DNA of 64,000 nt, taken from NCBI GenBank assembly GCA_964244495.1, contig CAXTIU010000003.1, positions 1-64,000 on the forward strand. Reading direction: 5' to 3'. The notes beneath the pieces are model-generated. The model saw only the letters and a list, made by a program, of their open reading frames with translations. It did not search any database and was not told the DNA's origin. The translations under genes and the position numbers were made by a program. This DNA is from RH-AL1 sp964244495 (GTDB taxonomy: Bacteria > Pseudomonadota > Alphaproteobacteria > Rhizobiales > Beijerinckiaceae). Positions 56,319 to 64,000 of the stretch are shown piece by piece (within the stretch, counting starts at the first letter, position 1; each line of letters opens with the position of its first letter).

Positions 56319-57029
56319 TTGCCTGATCCCCATCGGGCCGTGCCTCCGCAAGATCGCTTGATCGTCGCGCTCGACGTGCCGACGCGGGATGATGCCGCCC
56401 GCCTCGTCGCGACGCTGGGCAACCGGGTCGGCTTCTATAAGATCGGGTTGGAGCTGGCCTACGGCGGCGGCCTCGCGCTCGCCGAGCGGCTGGTGGGCGA
56501 GGGCAAGAAGGTCTTCATCGACGTCAAGCTGCACGACATCCCGGCGACGGTGGAGCGCGCGGCGGCGAACCTCGCCCGGCTCGGCGCCACCTTCCTCACC
56601 GTGCACGCTTTCCCGCAGACGATGGCCGCCGCCAGGGCCGGGGTCGCCGGCAGCGGCCTCGCCATCCTCGGCGTGACGGTGATGACGTCGGTCGACGACG
56701 CCGATTTGGCGGCGGCCGGCTACGCGCTCACCGTGCGCGACCTCGTGATGCGGCGCGCCGGCCAGGCGGTCGCCGCCGGCATCGACGGGCTGATCCTGTC
56801 GGCGGAGGAGGTCGCGGCGATGCGCACCCACGTCGGCCCGACCTTGCGCCTCGTCACCCCCGGTATCCGTCCCGCCGGCACCGCCATGGGCGACCAGAAG
56901 CGGGTGATGACGCCGGCCGCCGCACTGAGGGCGGGGGCCGACCACCTCGTGGTCGGGCGACCGATCACGCAGGCGCCGGACCCCCGCGCCGCCGCAAACG
57001 CGATCCTGGCGGAGATGGCCGGGGCCTGA
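56319..57029 (+). CDS. pyrF: Orotidine 5'-phosphate decarboxylase
   Basis: A 236-aa TIM-barrel enzyme making UMP from OMP, the last step of de novo pyrimidine synthesis. The catalytic DVKLHDIPATVE (Asp-x-Lys-x-x-Asp) is intact, with LIVALDVP at the start, YKIGLELA and TPGIRP-type VTPGIRPAGTAMGDQKRVMTP, then VVGRPITQAPDP. The start is uncertain: TTG at 56319 or GTG at 56340 (VPPQDRL). Neither has a good ribosome-binding site. It lies 12 bp after the PmtA-like gene. Confidence 0.96.
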   Translation: MPDPHRAVPPQDRLIVALDVPTRDDAARLVATLGNRVGFYKIGLELAYGGGLALAERLVGEGKKVFIDVKLHDIPATVERAAANLARLGATFLTVHAFPQTMAAARAGVAGSGLAILGVTVMTSVDDADLAAAGYALTVRDLVMRRAGQAVAAGIDGLILSAEEVAAMRTHVGPTLRLVTPGIRPAGTAMGDQKRVMTPAAALRAGADHLVVGRPITQAPDPRAAANAILAEMAGA

Positions 57030-57102
57030 GGCGCGCCGTCGGGACGCGGGCCGATCGCGGAACATCACGCCGCGCCGCGCGTCATCGCCGCGAGGTCCGG
57101 TC

Positions 57103-57684
57103 ATGGCGAAGGTACTGTATTTCCTCCTGACGTTCCTCGAGTCGGGCTTGGCCGCCTTCGGTATCCGCGCGTTCTCGGAGCAGCCGCCCTACACGGTCGT
57201 CGCGACGCTCGGTCCCGGCGTCGAGATCAGGCGCTACGGTCCGGCGGTGGTGGCGGAGACCGGCGGCGACAGCAACGAGGCGTTCGGACGCCTGTTCCGC
57301 TACATCACCGGCGCCAATCGCGGCGACAGGCTGATCAAGATGACCACGCCGGTGGGCCAGAGCGGCGGCGGCCGGCTCGGCGGGGGATCGGTCGAGCCGA
57401 TCACCATGCGCTTCGTCCTGCCCCGCGCGGTCGCCGCCGATCCGCCGCCAGCGACCGATCCGACCGTCAGGATCGTGACGCTGCCGGCGCGCACGGTGGC
57501 GGCGATCCGCTTCTCCGGGTCGTTCGGTCCGGCCGCCGTCGCCGCGCACCTGGCGACGCTGCAGGCGATGCTCGCGGCGGCCGGCAAGCGGACGAAGGGG
57601 ACCCCGAGCTTCCTCGGCTACGACCCGCCGTTCACCATCCCTTTCCTGCGCCGCAACGAGGTGGCGATCGAGGTGGAAGCCTAA
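57103..57684 (+). CDS. SOUL-family haem-binding protein
   Basis: A 193-aa protein with an N-terminal hydrophobic helix (VLYFLLTFLESGLAAFGI) that may anchor it or direct export. The SOUL domain follows: YTVVATLGPGVEIRRYGPAVVAET, AFGRLFRYITGANRG, IKMTTPVG, FVLPRAV and VAAIRFSGSF, ending FLRRNEVAIEVEA. Members bind haem or tetrapyrroles or act in stress, with unclear biochemistry. Its TAA overlaps the stop of convergent yraN. Confidence 0.9.
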   Translation: MAKVLYFLLTFLESGLAAFGIRAFSEQPPYTVVATLGPGVEIRRYGPAVVAETGGDSNEAFGRLFRYITGANRGDRLIKMTTPVGQSGGGRLGGGSVEPITMRFVLPRAVAADPPPATDPTVRIVTLPARTVAAIRFSGSFGPAAVAAHLATLQAMLAAAGKRTKGTPSFLGYDPPFTIPFLRRNEVAIEVEA

Positions 57685-58064
57685 ACGTCCAAATCCAACT
57701 CGAAGGCGGCGGGCACGTGCAACGGCCAGCGCCACGGCGCGCAGAGGATCGCGTCGGCGCGGTACGTCAGGCCCGGCGTCCGCTGGCGGGATACGAAGAC
57801 GCGGGCGGCGCGCGCGATCCGGCGGCGCTTGGTCGGCGTGATGGCGGCTCGGGCGTCGTCGAGGGACGCGCGCAGCTTGACCTCGACGAAGACGATCGTG
57901 CCGCCGCGACGCGCCACGATGTCGATCTCGCCGCCCTTCACGAGGTAGCGCCGGTCCAGGACGCGGTAGCCCTTGGCGGCGAGCACGGCGACCGCGGCCC
58001 ATTCCGCGCCGAGCCCGGCGCGATGCGCCCGCCGGCGGGTCGCTTCGTCATTCCGGTTCATCAC
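57681..58064 (-). CDS. YraN family (UPF0102) nuclease-like protein
   Basis: A 127-aa protein with the YraN core AEWAAVAVLAAKGYRVLDRRYLVKGGEIDIVARRGGTIVFVEVKLR. It carries the PD-(D/E)XK-like residues (GEIDIV, FVEVK). Then ITPTKRRRIARAARVFVSR and a short end. Usually paired with rsmI, as here: its start lies inside the 3' end of rsmI (17-bp overlap). Function unknown; a nucleic-acid role is inferred from the fold. Confidence 0.93.
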   Translation of the reverse strand: MMNRNDEATRRRAHRAGLGAEWAAVAVLAAKGYRVLDRRYLVKGGEIDIVARRGGTIVFVEVKLRASLDDARAAITPTKRRRIARAARVFVSRQRTPGLTYRADAILCAPWRWPLHVPAAFELDLDV

Positions 58065-58959
58065 GGGCGAGCTTGATCGCCCGCGCGTAAACCTCGCGGC
58101 GGGGCTGGCCGGTCTCGCCGGCGACCACGGAGGCGGCGTCCTTGACCGACAGCGTCCGCAGCGCCAGCCTGATCCGGTCGTCGAGGGTGGCGGGATCGAG
58201 CGCCGGCGCGTCGTCGGCGGCCGGCTCGACGAGCAGGACGATCTCGCCGCGCGGCGGGTCGCCGGCGGCGAGCGCCGCCGCCAGTTCCGGCAGCGTGCCG
58301 CGCTTCACCGTCTCGAACATCTTGGTCAGCTCGCGCGCCATCGCCGCCCGCCTCGGGCCGAGCACGGCGGCGAGGTCGGCCAACGTGTCCGCGACGCGGC
58401 GCGGCGCCTCGAAGAAGACCAGCGTCCCCGGCACGGCCGCGAGCCTGGCGACGCGCTGGCGCCGCGCCGCGCTCCGCGCCGGCAGGAAGCCCTCGAAGAA
58501 GAACCGGTCGGTCGGCAGCCCGGCCACCGTCAGGCTGGCCATCACCGCCGAGGCGCCGGGGACCGCCGTCACCGGCAGGCCGCGCGCGAGCGTCTCGCCG
58601 ACCAGCCGGAAGCCCGGATCGGAGATCAGCGGCGTGCCGGCGTCCGACACCAGGGCCAGCGCCTGCCCGTCCTCCAGCCGCGCCAGGAGTTGCGGGCGCA
58701 CCGCGTCGGCGTTGTGCTCGTGGTAGGCGGTGAGCGGGGTAGTGACGCCGTAATGGGCCAGCAGCGTCTTGGTGACCCGCGTGTCCTCGGCCACGACGAG
58801 GTCGGCGGCGGCCAGCGTTGCCAGCGCGCGGAACGAGATGTCGCCGAGGTTGCCGATCGGTGTCGCCACGACGTGGAGGCCGGGCGCGATCGGCTCGACC
58901 TCCGCCCGAAGCCCGAACGCCGTGTAGGACCTCGTCGCGGGCGGGTGGGACAGGGGCAA
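58048..58959 (-). CDS. rsmI: 16S rRNA (cytidine-1402-2'-O)-methyltransferase
   Basis: A 303-aa tetrapyrrole-methylase-fold enzyme that 2'-O-methylates C1402 in the 30S decoding site. The start region LHVVATPIGNLGDISFRAL, VAEDTRVTKTLLAHYG, YHEHNA and LVSDAGTPLISDPGFRLV are all diagnostic. TVAGLPTDRFFFEGFLP and LVFFEAPRRVADTL follow. The extra N-terminal ~20 residues are not conserved. yraN overlaps its end. Divergent from the lipoprotein gene at 59121, as is usual in alphaproteobacteria. Confidence 0.96.
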   Translation of the reverse strand: MPLSHPPATRSYTAFGLRAEVEPIAPGLHVVATPIGNLGDISFRALATLAAADLVVAEDTRVTKTLLAHYGVTTPLTAYHEHNADAVRPQLLARLEDGQALALVSDAGTPLISDPGFRLVGETLARGLPVTAVPGASAVMASLTVAGLPTDRFFFEGFLPARSAARRQRVARLAAVPGTLVFFEAPRRVADTLADLAAVLGPRRAAMARELTKMFETVKRGTLPELAAALAAGDPPRGEIVLLVEPAADDAPALDPATLDDRIRLALRTLSVKDAASVVAGETGQPRREVYARAIKLARDEPE

Positions 58960-59120
58960 GCTCCGGTGGTCGCCTCGGGGCGGGACACGACAGCCTTACG
59001 CGATCCGCCGCCTCCGAGAAAAGCGGTCGTTTCTCCCATGAGGCGTGGTATGCCCTTCGGGAGGTGGCGGGCCGATATCGACGGCCGCGCCTGGGCAATG
59101 CTGCGAGCTAGAGGGCAGGC

Positions 59121-60398
59121 GTGCGTTCACCGAATCGTTCTCCCACGCCGTCCCCGTGGCTTGCCTCCGCGCTCGCGCGGGGCGCGAGCCTAGCGTCCGC
59201 CGCCCTGATGCTCGCCGCCTGCGGCTCGACCATCGGCACAGTGGGTCAGAGCAAGAAGAGCTTCGACTCCGACGTGTCGGCCAACGCGCCGGTCGGCAAG
59301 GTCGAGTCCTCGGCGCTGCCCGGCTCGGCGCCGGCCGCCGCGACCGGCGACCGCATCGGGTCGGGAACTGTCAAGGTCGCGCTGATCCTGCCCCTGACGG
59401 CGGCGAACGGCCAGCCGAGCCCCGTCGGCCAGTCGCTGCGCAACGCGGCCGACCTCGCCTATGCCGAGTCGGGGTCGAGCGACCTCACCATCCTCGTCAA
59501 GGACGACCATTCGAGCCCGGAGGGAGCCAGCGCCGCCGCGCAAGCCGCCCTGTCGGACGGTGCCGAGCTGATCATCGGACCGCTGTTCGCCCCCGACGTG
59601 CGCGAGGTGTCCAAGCTGGCGCGCGGCGCCGGCAAGCCGATGATCGCCTTCTCGACCGACACGTCCACCGCTTCGCGTGGCAGCTACCTCCTCTCGTTCC
59701 TGATCGAGAGCTACGTCGACCGCATCGTCGATTTCGCCGCCGCCAAGGGCAAGAAGTCGATCGCCGCGCTGATCCCCGACAACGACTACGGCCGCGTCGC
59801 CGACGCCGAGTTCCAGCAGGAAGCGGCCAAGCGCGGCCTGCGCGTGATGGGCATCGAGCACTACACTCCCGCCACGCGCGACGCCGCCGTGAAGAAGATC
59901 GCCGCGCTGGGCGACGGGATCGACACGCTGTTCATCCCCGAGCAGGCCGACGCCATGCCGGCCATGTCGGCGGCGCTCGTGGCGAGCGGTCTCAGCGGCA
60001 AGCGCGTGCAGATCCTCGGCACCGGGCTGTGGAACGACGCCCGCGTGCTCGGCCTGCCAGGCCTGCAGGGCGCCTGGTTCGCCGCGCCCGAGAACGGCGG
60101 CTTCAACCTGTTCGCCAACCGCTACCGCGCCAAGTACAACACCGACCCGCTGCGGATCTCGACGCTGTCCTACGACGCGGTGTCGCTCGCCGCCGCGCTC
60201 GCCCACTCGCAAGGGGCGCAGCGCTTCGCCGACAACGTGCTGCTCGCCAAGTCCGGCTTCAACGGCGCCGACGGCGTGTTCCGCTTCCGCCCCGACGGGC
60301 TGAACGACCGGGGCCTGGCGGTGCTGCAGATCAACGACGGCAGAGCCGCCGCGGTGGCCCCGGCACCGAAGACGTTCCCGCCGGGATCGGCGACCTGA
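59121..60398 (+). CDS. LpoA-like lipoprotein, penicillin-binding protein activator
   Basis: A 425-aa lipoprotein. The signal peptide ends in a lipobox LMLAACGS (Cys34 becomes acylated). The mature part from ~85 has a periplasmic-binding-protein type I fold: VKVALILPLTAANGQPSPVGQSLRNAADLA, LIIGPLFAPDVREV, GKPMIAFSTD, AALIPDNDYGRV and GLWNDARV. This is the alphaproteobacterial protein annotated as penicillin-binding protein activator because of similarity to the LpoA C-terminal domain. Activation of a PBP here is unproven, and a ligand-binding role is possible. The start is GTG. A 6-bp hairpin (GGTTCG/CGAACC, 60421-60439) follows. Confidence 0.88.
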   Translation: MRSPNRSPTPSPWLASALARGASLASAALMLAACGSTIGTVGQSKKSFDSDVSANAPVGKVESSALPGSAPAAATGDRIGSGTVKVALILPLTAANGQPSPVGQSLRNAADLAYAESGSSDLTILVKDDHSSPEGASAAAQAALSDGAELIIGPLFAPDVREVSKLARGAGKPMIAFSTDTSTASRGSYLLSFLIESYVDRIVDFAAAKGKKSIAALIPDNDYGRVADAEFQQEAAKRGLRVMGIEHYTPATRDAAVKKIAALGDGIDTLFIPEQADAMPAMSAALVASGLSGKRVQILGTGLWNDARVLGLPGLQGAWFAAPENGGFNLFANRYRAKYNTDPLRISTLSYDAVSLAAALAHSQGAQRFADNVLLAKSGFNGADGVFRFRPDGLNDRGLAVLQINDGRAAAVAPAPKTFPPGSAT

Positions 60399-60513
60399 GG
60401 CGGGTCGACTCGATCAGGCGGGTTCGACGGGTCCGAACCATTCGGACGTAGAAAATCCTGCTTTGGGTCGGCGGCGACGCTGCGGCACTCGACGAAGCCG
60501 AGCCGCCGAACGC

Positions 60514-63500
60514 CTACTTGCCGTCCTTCTCCATCTGCGCCTTGAGCGCGGCGAGCTTGGCGAAGGGGCTGTTGGGATCGGGCGCGCGGTCGCGGGGCTT
60601 CGGCTTCTCCGTGCTTTGGAAACTCGGGGCGCGGCGCTCGTCGCGACGGCCACCAAATCCGCTACCACCCGGCGCCCCGCCGTGCTCGCCGCCCGTGAAG
60701 CCCCCATCCCGGCGCTCGCCGCGGGGACGGTCGCGACCGTTGCCCGGACGCCCCGCGTCGCCGCCCCGCTTGAAGTCGCGGCCGCCGCGATGACGGTCGC
60801 CCCGCCCCTCGGAGCGAGGGGGACGCGCGTCGGCCGTGGGAGCGGCCGCCTCCGTCGGCGTCGCGTTGCCGCCCGATATGACCGGCGCGTCCGCCGCCGG
60901 CGCGATCCGACCGCCGTCGTGGGCACCGGGGCGGGGGCGTCGCGGACCACGGTCGGCGCGCTCGGGCGGACGCCGCGCGTGCGCGTTGTGGCGATGCGGG
61001 CGCCACACTTCGATCAGCGGCACCGGCGGCGGCTCGGGCGCTTCCGTCACGTCACCGTCGCCGGGCGCGGCCGACGCGGACGCGTCCGATTGCGGCGAAA
61101 GGGTTTCCGGCAGGTCCGATCCCGGCATGTCGGGCGAGGCCACGGCGAGCGCCGCGATGTCGCCCTCGGTGACCGGGGACTCACCCATGTCCTCGCTCAC
61201 GAGGTCCGGCAGGGTCGGTTCGGTGGAAACGGCGATCGGTTTGGCGCTTCGGGCGTCGTCGGACAGCACCCGCTCCACCTCGTGCGCCGCCGCCGGCGCC
61301 TCCCCGTTGGTGGCGGGCGACGCCTCGACGACGGGCGGCGGTGGCTCGATGGTGTCGAGCGCGGCTCCCTCCAACGCGGCGGCGATGAGTTCGCTTTGCC
61401 GGGCCAGGCTGACGCGGCTTTCGAGGTCGTCGGCCGGCTCCGTCGAAGGCGCCTCCATCGAGGCCGCCCCCGGCTCTTCGCCGTGAGGCGCCACGACCGG
61501 CGTCACCTGCTCGGCGGTGTCTTCGACCTGGCCTTGATCAAGTCCGGGATCAAGGCTGGGATCAAGGCTGGGATCATCGCCGGCATCGGGCTGGTGCGCT
61601 TCGGGCTCCCCGCCCTGCCCCGCCCCGGCGGCCGCGTCATGAGCCTGCGTGCCATGAGCCTGCGTGCCATGAGCCTGCGCGTCCGCCGCCGGCTTGACCG
61701 GCTCGGTCGCCGCCTTCGGCACGAGCGGCACGGTGATGGCGGGACCGGGCCGGCGGTCGAGCACGTAGCCGAGCGACTTGAGGATGGTGGCGAAGGCCTC
61801 GCCCGAGCAGCCGGCGAGCGAGGTCATGCCCACCGTGACGACGAAGCCGTCGCGGTCGGCGGCCCCCGCGGGCGGGTCGCCCGGCGTGGTGCCGGGGCGA
61901 TAGGCGATGGCCGGGCGGATCAGGTCGGCGAGCCGCTCCAGGATGTCGACGCGCACCGCCCGCTCGCCGCACACCCGGAAACCCGCCGCGCGATAGAAGC
62001 CTTTCGGCACCGCTTGGTCGGCGGCGAAGCTGGTGCGGCCGGACGAGGCGAGATGCGGCACCTCGTCGAGGCCCTTCACCCCTTCCACGCCGCCGTTCTT
62101 CAGCGCCCAGAGCTGGGCGGCGAGCGCGCGCGGGGCCGGCTTCACCAGCGCCGGCAGGTAGATGTGGTAGGCGCCGAAGCGCACCCCCATCTTGCGCAGC
62201 GAGCCGCGCGCCTCCTGCGGCAGGGTCTTGATCTCGTCGGCGACCTTGGCTCGCTCCAGCACGCCGAGCGCCTCCGCGATCTGGAACGCCAGGCCGCGCG
62301 CCATGCCCTCCAGCCCTTCCGGCTTCTCCATCTCGGCGAGCGGCCCCAGCAACTTCTTCACGTGCTGGCCCATCCACAGGTCGAGGCGGCGCTGCACCAG
62401 CTCGAGGGCTGGGCCGGTCAGCTGCTCGTCGGCGATCACGCGGACGCGGGGCTCCAGGATGTGCGCGCCCGGCTGGATGCGGCCGACCGGCTCGCCGAGC
62501 CAACGCACCAGCCCGTCGTTGGCCAGCACGAAGGCCTCGTCCACCGCCTCGCTGACGCGGGTGGCGCGCCCCTCGATCTCGGAGGCGAGCGCCTTCTGCG
62601 CGGCGGCGTTCAGCGTGCGCGCCTCCTCGCCGGCCGCCTGCGGGTCGGAGGTGAAGCGGAACCCGTTGAGCTGACCGACGTGCTGGCCCTCGACCGTCAC
62701 GTCGCCGCTGGAGGTGATCTCGGCTTCCATGATCGCGTTCTCTCGCAACCGTCGCCGCAGGACGCTGGTCCTCCGGTCGACGAATCTCTGGGCCAGGCGC
62801 TCGTGCAGGGCGTCCGACAGCGTGTCCTCTACCCGACGCGTCACGCCCTGCCAATGCTCGGGATCGCGCAGCCAGTCCGGCCGGTTGGCGAGGAACGTCC
62901 AGGTCCGCACCTGGGCGATGCGCGCCGACAGCGTGTCGATCTCGCCGTCCACCCTGTCGAGCACGTTGAGGTGGCGGGCGAACCATTCGTCGGGGATGCG
63001 CCCGGCGCGCACCACGAAGCGGTACACCGACAGCACCAGCTCGGCGTGCGCCGCCGGCGACAGCTTGCGGTAGTCCGGGATCTGGCAGCACTCCCACAGC
63101 CGGCCGACGTCCCCCCTGTTGCGGGCGACCTTGCGCACCTCCTCGTCGCGCGAGGCGACTTCCAGCGCGACCTGGTCGGCGGCGAGCGGCGCCCGCGTCA
63201 GGCCGGCCTCGCCCGGCAGCACGTCGAGCGAGGCGGTGAGCGCGTCGATGGAGGCGAAGTCGAGGTCCGTGTTGCGCCATTGCAGGAGGCCCACGGGGTC
63301 GAAGCGGTGGTCCTCCAGCATCTCCACCAGGTCGGCGTCGAAGGGCGAGCAGCGCCCCGTGGTGCCGAAGGTGCCGTCGCGCAGGTGGCGCCCGGCCCGC
63401 CCGGCGATCTGCCCGAACTCGGCCGGGTGGAGCCGCCGGTAGTGCCAGCCGTCGAACTTGCGGTCGCCGGCGAACGCGATGTGATCGACGTCGAGGTTCA

Positions 63501-64000
63501 GCCCCATGCCGATCGCGTCGGTGGCGACGATGTAGTCGACGTCGCCGTTCTGGTACATGTCGATCTGGGCGTTGCGGGTGCGCGGCGAGAGCGCGCCGAG
63601 CACCACCGCCGCGCCGCCGCGCTGGCGGCGGATCCACTCGGCGATGGCGTAAACCTCCTCCGCCGAGAAGGCGACCACGGCGGTGCGCGGCGGCAGGCGG
63701 GAGATCTTGCGCTCGCCGGCGAAGGTGAGCTTCGACATGCGCGGGCGGGTGATGACGCGGGCGCCGGGCAGCAGGGCGAGCAGCGACCGCTCCATCGTCT
63801 GCGCGCCGATCAGCAGGGTCTCGTCGAGGCCGCGCCGGTTGAGCAGGCGATCGGTGAAGACGTGGCCCCGGTCGAGGTTGGCGGCGAGCTGGATCTCGTC
63901 GATGGCGACGAAGCCCAGCTCGAGGTCGCGCGGCATGGCCTCCACCGTGCACACCCAGTAGCGCGGCTGGCGCGGCTTGATCTTCTCCTCGCCGGTGATG
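60514..64000 (-). CDS. SUV3-like DEAD-type helicase, N-terminus beyond window
   Basis: At least 1161 residues; the frame is open through the right edge. The Ski2/SUV3 core shows FVAIDEIQLAA (motif II, DEIQ), VVAFSAEEVYAI, DYIVATDAIGMGLNLD and EFGQIAGRAGRH (motif VI, QxxGRxGR). A SUV3-type C-terminal helical region follows, with IPDEWFARHLNVLD and a conserved FGAYHIYLPALVKP. After about residue 720 of the visible part comes a long acidic, Pro/Ser-rich tail containing short repeats (HGTQA x2, DPSLD x2). It ends in an Arg/Gly-rich section (RGDRHRGGRDFKRGG, GFGGRRDERR) likely to bind RNA. Probably an RNA helicase of RNA turnover; mitochondrial SUV3 is the relative. Confidence 0.9.
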   Translation of the reverse strand, partial: ITGEEKIKPRQPRYWVCTVEAMPRDLELGFVAIDEIQLAANLDRGHVFTDRLLNRRGLDETLLIGAQTMERSLLALLPGARVITRPRMSKLTFAGERKISRLPPRTAVVAFSAEEVYAIAEWIRRQRGGAAVVLGALSPRTRNAQIDMYQNGDVDYIVATDAIGMGLNLDVDHIAFAGDRKFDGWHYRRLHPAEFGQIAGRAGRHLRDGTFGTTGRCSPFDADLVEMLEDHRFDPVGLLQWRNTDLDFASIDALTASLDVLPGEAGLTRAPLAADQVALEVASRDEEVRKVARNRGDVGRLWECCQIPDYRKLSPAAHAELVLSVYRFVVRAGRIPDEWFARHLNVLDRVDGEIDTLSARIAQVRTWTFLANRPDWLRDPEHWQGVTRRVEDTLSDALHERLAQRFVDRRTSVLRRRLRENAIMEAEITSSGDVTVEGQHVGQLNGFRFTSDPQAAGEEARTLNAAAQKALASEIEGRATRVSEAVDEAFVLANDGLVRWLGEPVGRIQPGAHILEPRVRVIADEQLTGPALELVQRRLDLWMGQHVKKLLGPLAEMEKPEGLEGMARGLAFQIAEALGVLERAKVADEIKTLPQEARGSLRKMGVRFGAYHIYLPALVKPAPRALAAQLWALKNGGVEGVKGLDEVPHLASSGRTSFAADQAVPKGFYRAAGFRVCGERAVRVDILERLADLIRPAIAYRPGTTPGDPPAGAADRDGFVVTVGMTSLAGCSGEAFATILKSLGYVLDRRPGPAITVPLVPKAATEPVKPAADAQAHGTQAHGTQAHDAAAGAGQGGEPEAHQPDAGDDPSLDPSLDPGLDQGQVEDTAEQVTPVVAPHGEEPGAASMEAPSTEPADDLESRVSLARQSELIAAALEGAALDTIEPPPPVVEASPATNGEAPAAAHEVERVLSDDARSAKPIAVSTEPTLPDLVSEDMGESPVTEGDIAALAVASPDMPGSDLPETLSPQSDASASAAPGDGDVTEAPEPPPVPLIEVWRPHRHNAHARRPPERADRGPRRPRPGAHDGGRIAPAADAPVISGGNATPTEAAAPTADARPPRSEGRGDRHRGGRDFKRGGDAGRPGNGRDRPRGERRDGGFTGGEHGGAPGGSGFGGRRDERRAPSFQSTEKPKPRDRAPDPNSPFAKLAALKAQMEKDGK

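Overview
The window comes from the chromosome of an alphaproteobacterium, most likely of the order Hyphomicrobiales (Rhizobiales). GC content is very high, with strong G/C third-position bias. The gene content fits: PhaR/PhaA/PhaB and phasin, CbiD/CobB/CobQ/CbiB, a ccm cytochrome c maturation system, DUF2948, DUF1178, DUF4112 and a SUV3-like helicase. The tRNA-His carries A73 and U72, the alphaproteobacterial variant. Genus cannot be fixed from sequence reading alone.

Layout. 1-4.7 kb: a membrane-protein start cut by the window edge, three small unrecognised proteins, a LOV-like PAS protein without the photoactive Cys, a LysR regulator and a PHB-depolymerase-family esterase. 4.75-9.1 kb: tRNA-His(GTG), a small conserved gene, murA, DUF2948 and an M24 aminopeptidase. 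9.5-11.5 kb: a small secreted protein, then ccmC-ccmD-ccmG with 4-bp stop/start overlaps. 11.6-15.4 kb: DUF4112 protein, a SAM methyltransferase, a decayed toxin/immunity island and gloB. 15.5-20.5 kb: an EAL protein, then divergent phaR and phaA-phaB. 20.5-33.9 kb: cobalamin genes cbiD, cobB, cobQ and cbiB, interrupted by a DKNYY protein, a YihY membrane protein, a RecD-like helicase, a sulfotransferase and a 941-aa Gly-rich/Hint surface protein. 34-40 kb: a GT2 glycosyltransferase, ccmB-ccmA and acnA. 40-46 kb: a hypothetical with a SixA phosphatase, a phasin, zwf, a three-gene membrane operon with two microproteins (24 and 25 aa) and an HNH protein. 46-50.8 kb: an IS110 remnant, an amidohydrolase, rlmN, a SIMPL protein and a secreted repeat protein. 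51-64 kb: methyltransferase, MFS transporter, comF, a minisatellite with a 100-N assembly gap, grxC, DUF1178, a PmtA-like methyltransferase, pyrF, SOUL, yraN, rsmI, an LpoA-like lipoprotein and a SUV3-like helicase running off the right edge.

Most striking signals. (1) At 13.1-14.5 kb a barnase/RNase Sa-like toxin domain is interrupted by an in-frame TAG exactly where the catalytic Glu should be. It is followed by a twice-frameshifted barstar-like immunity gene and a second truncated barstar start. (2) The ccm operon is split: ccmAB and ccmCDG lie in the expected order and strand but 24 kb apart. (3) A dispersed intergenic repeat (four copies seen) supplies the stop codon of three genes at its CTAG end. 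A second repeat sits before gloB and cobQ. (4) A sulfotransferase gene lies directly upstream of a Gly-rich, autotransporter-repeat, Hint-domain protein.

Functional links: PHB metabolism (phaA, phaB, phaR, a phasin and a possible depolymerase; no phaC in the window), cobalamin synthesis, haem delivery and cytochrome c maturation, and conserved housekeeping genes.
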